Source: Amycolatopsis taiwanensis DSM 45107
GTDB lineage: Bacteria > Actinomycetota > Actinomycetes > Mycobacteriales > Pseudonocardiaceae
Assembly: GCF_000519205.1 (NCBI RefSeq)
Contig: NZ_JAFB01000025.1
Coordinates: 4,134-68,133, forward strand
Length of the DNA: 64,000 nt
Direction: 5' to 3'
A model generated the notes under the pieces. That model saw only the letters and a program-made list of their open reading frames with translations. It did no database searches and was not told where the DNA came from. Positions 53,779-62,701 of the stretch are shown here, one piece after another (positions within the stretch are counted from its first letter, which is position 1; the number at the start of each line of letters is the position of its first letter). Position numbers and translations under genes: made by a program.

Positions 53779-54660
53779 GTGGAGTTGCGTACCTTGCGGT
53801 ACTTCGTCGCCGTCGCCGAACACAGCTCGGTCAGCGCGGGGGCCGAAATCGTCCGGGTGACCCAGCCGGCGTTGTCCCGCCAAATACGGCAGTTGGAGCG
53901 CGAACTGCGGCTCACGCTGTTCCACCGGCACGGAAACCGCCTGGAACTCACCGCCGCCGGCGCGCAGTTCCTGCCGGTCGCCCGGGAAGTCCTTGATCGT
54001 GCGGACGAAGCGCTGTCCGCGGCGGACGCGCTCGCGGCCGGACGACTGGTACGGCTCACCATCGCCGCGCCGACCACCACCCTGACCGACGTGATCGCGC
54101 CGTTCCTGGCCACCTTCGGCCCGGACGATCCGATGCCCACGGTCGTCGAAACGACGGGTACGGCGGCCCTGCGCCGAGGCGCCGATCTCGCGATCGTGAC
54201 CCAACGACCACAAGCAGCGTGGGGCCGGCTCCCGCTCGCCGTCCTGCCGTTGTGGGCCTACGTGCCCGAAGGGCACCGCTGGTTCGGGAAAGCGAGCGTG
54301 CCGCTGGAGCAGTTGGTGCGTGAACCGCTCGTGGTGCTCGACCCCTCGTTCCGGCCACGCCGGATCCTGCACGAAGCGCTATCCGTCGACAGCCTCCCCA
54401 CACCCGAGCTGGTCGAATGCGGCAACGCGCAGGTGGCGCAGGCGCTCGCCGCGGCAGGCCGCGGTGTCGCGGTGGTCTCGGACGACCCCCGCTTCGGCCT
54501 GCACGGCCTGCAGATCGGCAGCAGCCTCGGGCCACTGCGCATCACGTTGTTCGCCGCCTGGGATCCGGCGCACCACGCGGCTCGGTCGCTGGCCGCGATG
54601 GCCCACCGGCTTCGGACCTTCTGCGCGGAACGCTACGGCCCCGACGTACTTCCCACCTGA
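53779..54660 (+). CDS. LysR-family transcriptional regulator
   Basis: The product has 293 residues from the GTG at 53779; upstream ATGs at 53755 and 53761 would run through the candidate operator. The helix-turn-helix is VELRTLRYFVAVAEHSSVSA ... TQPALSRQIRQLERELRLTL, followed by an effector domain. It is divergent from gabT-gabD, the standard arrangement for a LysR activator of a catabolic pair. Confidence 0.88.
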   Translation: MELRTLRYFVAVAEHSSVSAGAEIVRVTQPALSRQIRQLERELRLTLFHRHGNRLELTAAGAQFLPVAREVLDRADEALSAADALAAGRLVRLTIAAPTTTLTDVIAPFLATFGPDDPMPTVVETTGTAALRRGADLAIVTQRPQAAWGRLPLAVLPLWAYVPEGHRWFGKASVPLEQLVREPLVVLDPSFRPRRILHEALSVDSLPTPELVECGNAQVAQALAAAGRGVAVVSDDPRFGLHGLQIGSSLGPLRITLFAAWDPAHHAARSLAAMAHRLRTFCAERYGPDVLPT

Positions 54661-54685
54661 CGATGTGCCGATGCCGGGAACGTAG

Positions 54686-54741
54686 CGAAGCCCTTGGCAG
54701 GGCCGTAATCGACAAGATCACGATCCTGCGCAAGGGCTTCG
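54686..54741. terminator. Long-loop inverted repeat after LysR gene
   Basis: A perfect 11-bp stem (CGAAGCCCTTG / CAAGGGCTTCG) with a 34-base loop lies between the convergent LysR and deacylase genes. It may be a terminator or a remnant of duplicated sequence. Confidence 0.45.
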
Positions 54742-54770
54742 TATGTTGCCCTACCGTGTAGCCGGGTCGT

Positions 54771-56318
54771 TCAGCGACGCAGCACCCGGCCGTGACGCTG
54801 AGCTGCCAAAGCACCATCCCGCACCGCGAACCGGCCACCGATCAGCACGTGGGCGATCCCGGTGGCGTAGGCCAGCGGCTTCTCGTACGTCGCCACATCG
54901 GTGAACGTCTGCGGGTCGAACACCGCTACGTCCGCGATCCGGCCCTCGTTCAACGTGCCCCGGTCGCGCAGGCCGATGCGCTCCGCGGGCAACGCGCTCA
55001 TTTTCCGCACCACGTCAGCCAAATCGACGACGCCCCGAGTGCGGTGGTATTTCGCGAAGGCGCGGGCGAACGCACCGAAGTGCCGTGGGTGCGGGTGTCC
55101 GCCGCCGGCGGTGTCGAGCACCCAGCCGTCGCTGGCGACCGCGCTCAACCGGTCCTGCAGCACCGTTTCCACGTCTTCTTCCGCCATGGCGTGGTTGACG
55201 ATCCAGACGTCGCCCTGGTGATCGCGCAGCAGGTCCAGCACCGTGTCGACCGGCTCGGCTCCGTCCGCGGCCGCGATTTCCGCGACGGTAGCGCCGATCC
55301 ACCGGTGGAACGGCCCCTGGGACAGAGCAGCGATCATGGTGCCTTCGGGCAGCAGGGTACGGCCGATCCGGGCGGAGACCTCGGCGCGGATCCGGGCGCG
55401 TGTCTCGGGCTCGTGCAGCCGGGTGACCAGCGCGCTCGCACCACCATCGAGAGCCCAATCCGGCAGCCGCGAACTCAACCTCGTCGACGACGCCGCATAC
55501 GGGTACACATCGCAGGCGACGTCCAGGCCCGCGGCCCGTGCGGAGTGGATGCGCTGCAACGCTTCCCGCACCTTGCCGTGGTTGACCGGTCCCATTGCCT
55601 TGAGGTGCGAGATCTGCAGCCGAACGCCGCTGCGCCGCGCGGTTTCGAGAGCTTCCTCGACGGCTTCCAGCAGCCGGTCGCCTTCGTCGCGCATGTGCGT
55701 GCTGTAGAGCAACCCGGCTTCGGCGGCGACGGTCGCGAGGGCGACCACCTCGTCGGTCGGGGCGAATGAGCCGGGCGCGTAGATGAGACCGGTGGAAAGG
55801 CCGTGAATTCCTTCCTCCGCCAGGGTTTTCAGCGTTTCACACATCGCCGCGAGTTCCGTGGCGGTCAGGTCGCGCAGCTCCGAACCGGCCACCGCGGCGC
55901 GCAAAGCCGCGTGCCCGACCAGCACGGCTACGTTCACGCCGGGCTCGCGTTCGTCGACCGACTCCGCGAACGCCGTGAACGACGGCCACTGAGTGGTGTC
56001 CCGCTCCCCTGCCCCACCCAGGGTTTCGTTGACCCCGGGCACCGAGGGGAACGGAGAACTGCCGCAGTTGCCGGTCACGATGGTCGTGATTCCTTGCCGC
56101 AGACAGCTTTCCGCGGCGGGCGAATGCCGGATGGTGAAGTCGGCATGCGAATGCAGGTCGACGAACCCCGGGGTGACCACGAGGCCCGTGCAGTCCACGA
56201 CCTCGCGCGCGGGGCCCGGGGCAACGATGCGTCCGTCTCGCACGCCGACGTCCGCGCGCACTGGTTCGGCGCCGGTCCCGTCCACGACGGTTCCTCCGCA
56301 CAGCACCAGATCAAGCAT
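54771..56318 (-). CDS. N-acyl-D-amino-acid deacylase
   Basis: This amidohydrolase-fold enzyme has 515 residues. D-aminoacylase features are GLVVTPGFVDLHSHADFTI (metal HxH), VTGNCGSSPFP with the metal-type Cys, STHMRDEGDRLLEAVEEAL, QISHLKAMG and DTAGGGHPHPRHFGAFARAF. It frees D-amino acids from N-acyl forms in the cytoplasm. It is last in an operon after a transporter and a PLP enzyme, which suggests a pathway for D-amino acid conjugates. Confidence 0.9.
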   Translation of the reverse strand: MLDLVLCGGTVVDGTGAEPVRADVGVRDGRIVAPGPAREVVDCTGLVVTPGFVDLHSHADFTIRHSPAAESCLRQGITTIVTGNCGSSPFPSVPGVNETLGGAGERDTTQWPSFTAFAESVDEREPGVNVAVLVGHAALRAAVAGSELRDLTATELAAMCETLKTLAEEGIHGLSTGLIYAPGSFAPTDEVVALATVAAEAGLLYSTHMRDEGDRLLEAVEEALETARRSGVRLQISHLKAMGPVNHGKVREALQRIHSARAAGLDVACDVYPYAASSTRLSSRLPDWALDGGASALVTRLHEPETRARIRAEVSARIGRTLLPEGTMIAALSQGPFHRWIGATVAEIAAADGAEPVDTVLDLLRDHQGDVWIVNHAMAEEDVETVLQDRLSAVASDGWVLDTAGGGHPHPRHFGAFARAFAKYHRTRGVVDLADVVRKMSALPAERIGLRDRGTLNEGRIADVAVFDPQTFTDVATYEKPLAYATGIAHVLIGGRFAVRDGALAAQRHGRVLRR

Positions 56319-56330
56319 GGAATCCCCCTT

Positions 56331-57749
56331 CTAGAGCAATACGATCAGGATCAGCAGGTACATGAGCGCGGCAGGCACGAGCACGACCCAGCCGACCGAG
56401 AGCAGCGTCTTCAGCCGGTTCGACTCGGAGAACCCGAGCACGGACATCATGTTGGCGTTGGGGAATGGGCCGTAGGTATCGGCCTTCGACCCCCACAGGT
56501 AGGTGACCGCCCACGCCGCGGGCGTCATGCCCAGCGCGGTGCCGAGCGAGCCGAACACCTTGTTCAGCAGCACGACGTGCGCGGCGGTCGCGCCAGGCAC
56601 ACCGAGCCAGCCCAGCATCGCGACGCCGATCGCGAACGGCAGCACCGGCATGTCGTGCAGCATCGGGCCGAACCGGCCGAGCAGGACGTCATAGGGCTTC
56701 AGCTCGTCAACGATCTGGAAGAACGCCGCCAGCAGCCAGAACATCAGGAAGGTCTCGAACAGCCGGCCGCCGCCGCGCGCCAGCGCCGCGACCGTTTCGG
56801 GGACCGACAGCCCGCCCGCCGCGGCGGTGACCACGGCGAGCACCGGCAGGGCCAGCAGCGGGAAGCTCGTCGACGCCCCGGCGACCACCGCGTAGGCGAC
56901 CGTCGCGGCGAGGAAGATCCCGAAAACGACCGTTGCGCGGCCGCTGTGCGGTGCCTCGTTCGGTTTCTCCACCTGCTCCGGCGAGTAGAAGTCACCGCCC
57001 TCTGCGGCCGAACGCCGCTGCACCCGCGGCACGACGACCAGGGAAAGCAGGATCGACAGCACCGCCAGCGGGCCGGCGCCGACCAGCAGATAGGTGCCAT
57101 AACCGATCTTCGCCGCGTCGAGGATCGCGATGTTCGAGCCGGCGAACGGAGCCAGCGCCAGCCCGGCACAGCCACCCAGGAACATCATCGACGCGGTGGC
57201 CGAGCGCGTGAACCCGGCGCGCGCCACCACCGGGATCACGATCGGCGCGACGATCGCGAGCGCCCCGGCGAGGGTGCCGAGCGCGAACACCAATACCAGG
57301 CACGCCAGCATGACCCCGAACTGGATCGCGATCCGGCTGTTGCCCGGAATCACCCTGAGCACCCCGCGGACCAGCACGTCGGCCGCGCCGGTCACCCGCA
57401 GCACCTCGCCGAGCGCCCCACCGAGCACGACGATGACGCCGATGAGTGTCACCGTGTCGCCGAGCGAATGCCCCAGCAGTTCGCCGATCCGGGCGGGCGA
57501 ACGGTGGTCGAGCAGGATGCCGGACACCAGCGCGCACGCGGTCGCGAGCAGCAGATGCATGCCCGACAGCGAAAGCACCGCGTAGAGCACCACCGGGAGC
57601 AGGCCCCACACCGTCGGGGCGTGCACGAACGCGCCGAGCACCGCGCTGCCCACCAGCCCGAGGGCGGCCAGCGAGTACCGGACCACGTTCGCCGCCGACC
57701 GGGTGCCGGCCGGCGGGTTCCCCGTTGCCGGGGCCACTTTCGTCGTCAT
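56331..57749 (-). CDS. Ion-transporter-superfamily permease (GntP/NhaC-like)
   Basis: The product has 472 residues with about 12-13 membrane helices. Repeated re-entrant-type segments such as GTLAGALAIVAPIVIPVV and GCAGLALAPFAGSN, and the C-terminal GVPGATAAHVVLL, resemble the gluconate, citrate and Na+/H+ antiporter group of the IT superfamily. It probably imports the N-acyl or D-amino acid handled by its neighbours. Its start overlaps the stop of the PLP-enzyme gene by 4 bp. Confidence 0.78.
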   Translation of the reverse strand: MTTKVAPATGNPPAGTRSAANVVRYSLAALGLVGSAVLGAFVHAPTVWGLLPVVLYAVLSLSGMHLLLATACALVSGILLDHRSPARIGELLGHSLGDTVTLIGVIVVLGGALGEVLRVTGAADVLVRGVLRVIPGNSRIAIQFGVMLACLVLVFALGTLAGALAIVAPIVIPVVARAGFTRSATASMMFLGGCAGLALAPFAGSNIAILDAAKIGYGTYLLVGAGPLAVLSILLSLVVVPRVQRRSAAEGGDFYSPEQVEKPNEAPHSGRATVVFGIFLAATVAYAVVAGASTSFPLLALPVLAVVTAAAGGLSVPETVAALARGGGRLFETFLMFWLLAAFFQIVDELKPYDVLLGRFGPMLHDMPVLPFAIGVAMLGWLGVPGATAAHVVLLNKVFGSLGTALGMTPAAWAVTYLWGSKADTYGPFPNANMMSVLGFSESNRLKTLLSVGWVVLVPAALMYLLILIVLL

Positions 57750-59065
57750 GCTTTCTCCAGTCTGCCGAGCGCGCCGAGCGCGTCCCGGTGCTCGGCTCCG
57801 CTTTCGGCGACCACTTCGGCCATCGACTGTCGCGTTCGGACGGTGGCGAACCGGGGTTCGCCGTCCCGGTTGGTGAAACCGTGGATCGCCGGACGCGGAA
57901 GACTGTTGTAGGACCACGGCGTCGAGAAGTAGTACGCCCCGGTGTCGGGCAGCACCACGAGGTCACCCGGCGCCAGTTCCGGCAGGTTCCGGCCGGTCGC
58001 CACGACGTCGCCGGCGAAACAGCACGGACCCGCGATGTCCTGCCGCTGGAGGACACCGGTTTTGCGCTTCCCGTCCGCGGTGAACGCACCGACCCGAAGC
58101 GGCCACGCGTCCGGCATGAACACCGTCCGGGTCGCGACCTGTGCGCCGGCGTGCGTGATCGCGATCCGGCGGCCGCCCGCGTCCTTCACGTACTCGACCA
58201 CCGCCGCGATGAAGCCGTTCTTCGCCAGCAGCGCGCGGCCGAACTCGGTGACGATCGTGTACCGGCCGTCGAACAACCCCGGAATCCGTGCGCGCAGCAG
58301 CGTGGCGTACTCGGCGAACGCGGGCCGGTCGTCGGAAGAGAAGTCGACCGGCAGGCCGCCGCCGAGGTCGATGCTGTTCACCTGCGGACGGCGCAGGGTC
58401 CGGTTGATCTCCTCCGCGAGTTCGTAGACCTCGCGCACGCCCTCGACCATCAGCTCGAGCGGACAGCCCTGCGAGCCGACATGCACATGCAGGCGGGTCA
58501 GCGCGGGCCGTGCCGCGAACGCCTGCACGAGCCGCGTGCGGGCTTCCCGTAGCGGGACACCGAATTTGGAACTCTCCCCGGCCGTGCTCATCGCCGCGAT
58601 CGTGCCCTGGCCGACCTGCGGGTTGACCCGCAGCCCGAGCACGGAGGCGCTCGGCTGGGCGGCCAGCAGCTCGTCCATGCGCTCCAACTCGGTGAAGTTG
58701 TCCGCGTTGACCGCAGCGCCATGCGCGAGCACGTGCGTCAGCTCGGCGCGCGTCTTGGCCGGGGAGTCCACGACGATCCGGTCGGCCGGCACCCCGGCGG
58801 CGGTCGCCTGCGCGAACTCGCCCGGGCTGGCGACCTCACAGCCCATCCCGGCGTCGGCGAGCAGCCGGAGCACTGGGACGAGCGCCGCTGCCTTGACCGC
58901 GAACGTGTGCAACACCGGGACGTCCTCGAACGCGGCGAACAGGTCGTGCGCCGAATCGAGCACGCCGTCCACGTCGAGAAAGCCGGCGACCGGCTCCGCT
59001 TCGCCGACCAGACCCCTCTCGGCGGCCACGCGCACCACCCGGTCGAATCTTCCTGCCGAATACAT
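57746..59065 (-). CDS. Fold-III PLP-dependent decarboxylase (DAPDC/ODC-like)
   Basis: The product has 439 residues from the ATG at 59063-59065. I prefer this start because the ATG at 59122 lies inside a palindrome that looks like an operator. The alanine-racemase-like barrel has PVLHTFAVKAAALVPVL (PLP Lys), CEVASPGE, HVHVGSQG and SIDLGGGLPVDF. The C-terminal domain has GPCCFAGD (active-site Cys) and GAYYFSTP, as in diaminopimelate and ornithine decarboxylases. No lysine-pathway genes are adjacent, so it may act on a D-amino acid or diamino acid. Confidence 0.82.
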   Translation of the reverse strand: MYSAGRFDRVVRVAAERGLVGEAEPVAGFLDVDGVLDSAHDLFAAFEDVPVLHTFAVKAAALVPVLRLLADAGMGCEVASPGEFAQATAAGVPADRIVVDSPAKTRAELTHVLAHGAAVNADNFTELERMDELLAAQPSASVLGLRVNPQVGQGTIAAMSTAGESSKFGVPLREARTRLVQAFAARPALTRLHVHVGSQGCPLELMVEGVREVYELAEEINRTLRRPQVNSIDLGGGLPVDFSSDDRPAFAEYATLLRARIPGLFDGRYTIVTEFGRALLAKNGFIAAVVEYVKDAGGRRIAITHAGAQVATRTVFMPDAWPLRVGAFTADGKRKTGVLQRQDIAGPCCFAGDVVATGRNLPELAPGDLVVLPDTGAYYFSTPWSYNSLPRPAIHGFTNRDGEPRFATVRTRQSMAEVVAESGAEHRDALGALGRLEKA

Positions 59066-59105
59066 GGCGAACAGCGTCCGCGAGCACAGCAAGTCCAAGC
59101 GTGAA

Positions 59106-59132
59106 TTGCTTGATACCGTCATTATCGAGCAA
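59106..59132. promoter_or_regulatory. Palindromic Lrp-type operator candidate
   Basis: The half-sites TTGCT-GAT and ATC-AGCAA form a near-perfect 27-bp palindrome centred at 59119, 15 bp before the lrp-like gene. The position suits autoregulation and control of the divergent D-amino-acid operon. Confidence 0.55.
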
Positions 59133-59146
59133 ACTGGGAGGACCTC

Positions 59147-60169
59147 ATGCCGGATTCCGTCGACGAGCTGGATCTCGCGCTGATCAACGCGCTACAGGTG
59201 AGCCCTCGCGCACCGTGGTCGGCGCTCGGCCGCGCACTCGGGGTCGACGCCGCGACCGTGGCCCGCCGCTGGCGGCGGCTGCACGATTCCGGCATCGCCT
59301 GGATCACCTGCGTGATCGGCCCGGCGCGGCACCGCGAGTTCTGCATGGCCTACCTGGAGGTGGACTGCGCGCCCGGCCGGCTCGACGAGGTAGCCGACAC
59401 GCTCGTCGAACTGGACCACGTCATCTACCTGTACCAGCTCACCGGGCAGTACGCGCTGTTCGTGGTTCTCGCGCGGCCGACCCCGGCTGCGATCGCCGAA
59501 TCCGTGCGGATGTCCGTCGCGGCGCTGCCGGGCGTCCGCGGCTACCGCTGCGAACTGCGGACCGTCGGCTACAGCGAAGCGAGCCGCTGGCGCCTGCACA
59601 GCCTCACGCGCGCGCAGCGGCAAATGCTGGAAACCGATGCCGAGCCCCGCCACGCGGCCCAGGGCGGCCGCGTCGACCCGACCGACCAACGGATCTACCA
59701 GCTACTGCACGAGGATGGCCGGATGTCCTATCCCGAGCTGGCCGGACGCGCCGGGATCAGCGAGCCGACGGCCCGGCGGCGCGTGAACCGGCTGCTGACC
59801 ACCCGGCAACTGCGGCTGCGCTGCGACGTCGCCCAGTCCGTGTCCGGCACGCCGCACACCGCGGTGGTCTGGGCAAGTGTCCCGCCGGAAAGCCTGGACC
59901 GGGTCGGCCGCTCGCTGGCCACGCTGCCGTCCGTGCGGCTGTGCTGCGCGCTCACCGGGGCGCGGAACCTCTTGCTGATGGTGTGGCTGCGCACGCTGGA
60001 CGAGATGCCCGCGCTCGAAGCCACCCTCGTCGAGCGGGCGCCCGGGCTCGTGGTGGCGGACCGGGCGATCAGCCTCCGGACGATGAAACAACTGGGCCGG
60101 CTCCTCGACGGCGAAGGCCGCAGCATCCGGGAGATTCCGCTGAGCGGCGAGACGTTCTTCGCCTCCTGA
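59147..60169 (+). CDS. Tandem-duplicated Lrp/AsnC-family regulator
   Basis: This protein of 340 residues is about twice the usual Lrp length. The first unit has a helix-turn-helix (DELDLALINALQVSPRAPWS, then GVDAATVARRWRRLHDSG) and an effector domain to about 150. The second starts near 175 with DPTDQRIYQLLHEDGRMSYP and GISEPTARRRVNRLLT, then another effector domain to about 310. Such fused Lrps are known in actinobacteria. It is divergent from the D-amino-acid operon and is preceded by GGAGGA. Confidence 0.9.
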   Translation: MPDSVDELDLALINALQVSPRAPWSALGRALGVDAATVARRWRRLHDSGIAWITCVIGPARHREFCMAYLEVDCAPGRLDEVADTLVELDHVIYLYQLTGQYALFVVLARPTPAAIAESVRMSVAALPGVRGYRCELRTVGYSEASRWRLHSLTRAQRQMLETDAEPRHAAQGGRVDPTDQRIYQLLHEDGRMSYPELAGRAGISEPTARRRVNRLLTTRQLRLRCDVAQSVSGTPHTAVVWASVPPESLDRVGRSLATLPSVRLCCALTGARNLLLMVWLRTLDEMPALEATLVERAPGLVVADRAISLRTMKQLGRLLDGEGRSIREIPLSGETFFAS

Positions 60170-60201
60170 GGAGGGTAAGCCGGAAATCGCCCGGAACACG
60201 T

Positions 60202-60996
60202 CTAGGTTGCCGGACGCCCGTGGTCGCGAAAACCCATTGCCCGCGATGCCTCCGCGGCGGCGTCGAAAAGATGCCGGAGGTGGACAGGGCGTTCCGATTC
60301 GGTCAGGTGAGACGAGAGCCCACTCAAGCTCAGGGCCGCGACGATCGCGCCGAGATGGTCTCGTACCGGAACGCTCAGCGCGGTGACCCCTTCCTCGACG
60401 TCGTCACGGCTCGCCGAGTAACCGTCTTGGCGGATGACGCTCAGTTGTTCACGCAGTTGCGCCTCGGTCGGCTGACTGGCCGAGATGCGCCGCTGGAACG
60501 GGCCGGCGAGATAGCTTTCGAACTGGTTTTCGGGTAGGTGTGCCAACAGCAGCCGAGGGCCGGCGCCCAGGTAGAGCGGCAACGTACCGCCGACCCGCAG
60601 GGTGTGGGTGGCCGCATAACGACCGTCGAGCCGTTCCAGGCAAACGGCCTCGTCGCCGCGCAGCACCAGCAGGAAAACGGTCTCGCCGGTCTTTCGATAG
60701 ACGTCGCGCATGGCGGGCAGCGCGCGGTCGCGGACGCTGAGGCGGCGGGCCATCGCGCTGCCGATTCTGAAGGCACCGATGCCCAGCCGGTAGGAACCGG
60801 CGGAGGGGCGCTCGACGAAGTCGCCGGCCGCGAGCGTGGTCAAGATCCGGTGACAGGTGCTCTTGTTGAGGTTGAGGCGCGCGGCGATATCGCCCAGGCT
60901 CAGTTCCTCCGGTGCCTCGGCGAGCAATTCGAGCACGGCCATCGCCTTGACCAGTACTCGGACGGGCTCGCCCGCCGCGCCTGCTTTTTCAGGCAT
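60202..60996 (-). CDS. IclR-family transcriptional regulator
   Basis: The product has 264 residues. The winged helix (KAMAVLELLAEAPEELSLGD, then LNLNKSTCHRILTTLAAGDF) is followed by an effector domain (GGTLPLYLGAGPRLLLAHLP, DGYSASRDDVEEGVTALSVP). It lies 56 bp after the PfkB kinase gene on the same strand and closes the sugar-acid/ABC operon, which it probably regulates. Confidence 0.9.
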   Translation of the reverse strand: MPEKAGAAGEPVRVLVKAMAVLELLAEAPEELSLGDIAARLNLNKSTCHRILTTLAAGDFVERPSAGSYRLGIGAFRIGSAMARRLSVRDRALPAMRDVYRKTGETVFLLVLRGDEAVCLERLDGRYAATHTLRVGGTLPLYLGAGPRLLLAHLPENQFESYLAGPFQRRISASQPTEAQLREQLSVIRQDGYSASRDDVEEGVTALSVPVRDHLGAIVAALSLSGLSSHLTESERPVHLRHLFDAAAEASRAMGFRDHGRPAT

Positions 60997-61052
60997 AGCT
61001 GCGTTTTCTCTCCCTCACCGGTTCGTGCCGGACCACCGTAGGCGACACCTCG

Positions 61053-62060
61053 TCATTCCCGGCGAACCAGTCGGGTGCCCGAGGCGGATTCGAGTTCGGG
61101 CGGGGCGTTGCCGTCCATTTCGTCCAGCCGGTCCAACCAGAAGCGCAGGGTCGTATGAAGGTCGACGATACCGGCGTCGGAGCCGAGCCCCTGCGCCACC
61201 AGGGCCGCGGCCGCGGTCCCGAGCCGGGCCGCGGAAAGCAGGTCCCAGCCATGGCACAGTCCGGTGATGAACCCGGCCGAGTACCCGTCGCCGCAGCCGG
61301 TGGTGTCGACCACTGGTATCCGGAAAGCGGGAATATCCTCGGTCACCCCTTCTCCGACGATCAGTGACCCGTCGCCGCCCTTGGTGACCACGACCGTACC
61401 GACCCCCGTGGCGCGCACCTTCAGGGCCGCTTGATGGAGGTCTTGCAGCCCGCTGATCGCGCGGATCTGGTCGTCGTTGGGCAGTAGGTACTGGATGTGT
61501 TCCCAGGACGGCCGCAATATCTCGATCAGTTCGGGCCGCACGGCCGTCCGGAGAAGGTCCATGGTCGTGACGGTGCCATGCCGGCGCGCGAACCGGAGAA
61601 GATCCGGCAGCACGGCCTCGGTGAAGCCGCCGAGGGCGTCCGGCCCGCCGACGTGCAGGACGTCGGCCTCGGCGACCAGGTCCCAGTCGATGTCGTCCGC
61701 GGTGAGAGTCTCCATCGCGCCGGGGGCGTGCAGTGAAGGCCGCTCCCCGTTCGGCCTGATCGGCAGGATCGTCGCAGGTGTGGCCAGGCCGGGTTTGACC
61801 GCCAACCGGCTGGCGTCCACACCGTGCTCGGACAGCAGGGTGCGCAGCAGGCGCCCGGCGGTGTCGTCCCCGATCGGGCCGACGCTGGCGACCTCGGCGC
61901 CCAGTTTGGCCAGGTCCACCGCGGTGCCGCCGGCCGTGCCCGCCGCGGTCACCCTGATCTCTTCCAGAGTCTCCCGGCCCTGACCGGGTGGTATCGCGAC
62001 CACCGGCCGGCCCAGCACATCGACGATGTGTGCCCCGACGCACACGACCTTTGGGCTCAC
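61053..62060 (-). CDS. PfkB-family carbohydrate kinase
   Basis: This ribokinase-like kinase has 335 residues from the GTG at 62058-62060. It shows the N-terminal sugar-binding GTAGGTAVDLAKLGAEVASV, GPIGDDTAGRLLRTLL, and the C-terminal PfkB signature VVDTTGCGDGYSAGFITGL, whose GCGD holds the catalytic Asp. It phosphorylates a sugar or sugar acid with ATP. It overlaps the aldolase gene by 4 bp, so its product is probably cleaved by that aldolase or feeds the same route. Confidence 0.9.
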   Translation of the reverse strand: MSPKVVCVGAHIVDVLGRPVVAIPPGQGRETLEEIRVTAAGTAGGTAVDLAKLGAEVASVGPIGDDTAGRLLRTLLSEHGVDASRLAVKPGLATPATILPIRPNGERPSLHAPGAMETLTADDIDWDLVAEADVLHVGGPDALGGFTEAVLPDLLRFARRHGTVTTMDLLRTAVRPELIEILRPSWEHIQYLLPNDDQIRAISGLQDLHQAALKVRATGVGTVVVTKGGDGSLIVGEGVTEDIPAFRIPVVDTTGCGDGYSAGFITGLCHGWDLLSAARLGTAAAALVAQGLGSDAGIVDLHTTLRFWLDRLDEMDGNAPPELESASGTRLVRRE

Positions 62061-62701
62061 CGGACTGCCCTTTCCGCTTTCCGCCGGGTGACAGCGGTGA
62101 GTTCGGTGTCGGTGAGAACGCGCGGAGTGCCCAGGTTGTGGGCCTGAATGTGCAGGGCGCACAACCATTCGAGGAGCCGCGCACGGTCGTAGGCCTGGTC
62201 GAGGGTGTTGCCGTGGGCAACGGCCCCATGGTTCTGCATCAAGGCCGCATTGCGTCCTTCGAGCGCGGTGCAGACCGATTCGGCGAGTCCGGGGGTGCCG
62301 AACGTCGCGTAGGAGGCGACCCGGGTGGGGCCACCGAGTTGCAGCGCGTAGTAGTGCAGGGGCGGGAGTTCGGTGACCACGGTGGAGACCGCGGCGCTGT
62401 GGAGTCCGTGGTGGTGCACCACGGCACCAGTGCCGGTGTCCCGGTAGATGGCGAGGTGCATCGGAGTTTCGGAGGATGGCGCCGGCGTGTTCAGGGCCGG
62501 GAGCGGTTCGCCCGCCAGATCGACTACACAGACGTCGTTCGCGCTCACCAGGTGATAGGGAACGCCAGACGGCGAGATGGCGACCAGATCCCCGACCCGG
62601 ATGCTGATGTTGCCCGCCGTTCCCTGGACCAGTCCGTCGCCGATCAGCCGACGCCCCGCCTCGGCGACCTGCTCGCGTGCCATTTCGAGTTCGGCGTTCA
62701 C
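62057..62701 (-). CDS. Class II aldolase/adducin-family protein
   Basis: The product has 214 residues from the GTG at 62699-62701. It shows QGTAGNISIRVGDLVAISPS, SSETPMHLAIYR (acid/base Glu region), GAVVHHHGLHSAAVS with the zinc His pair, and ALMQNHGAVAHG. The family includes L-fuculose-phosphate and L-ribulose-phosphate aldolases and epimerases. It probably splits a phosphorylated sugar (acid) from the neighbouring kinase. Both ends overlap neighbours by 4 bp. Confidence 0.9.
   Translation of the reverse strand: MNAELEMAREQVAEAGRRLIGDGLVQGTAGNISIRVGDLVAISPSGVPYHLVSANDVCVVDLAGEPLPALNTPAPSSETPMHLAIYRDTGTGAVVHHHGLHSAAVSTVVTELPPLHYYALQLGGPTRVASYATFGTPGLAESVCTALEGRNAALMQNHGAVAHGNTLDQAYDRARLLEWLCALHIQAHNLGTPRVLTDTELTAVTRRKAERAVR

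Noticed and set aside
55803-57911. Open frame of 702 codons on the plus strand, rich in His, Arg and Gln
   Set aside because: It is antisense to the permease and deacylase; its composition is typical of a reverse-strand shadow of a membrane protein.
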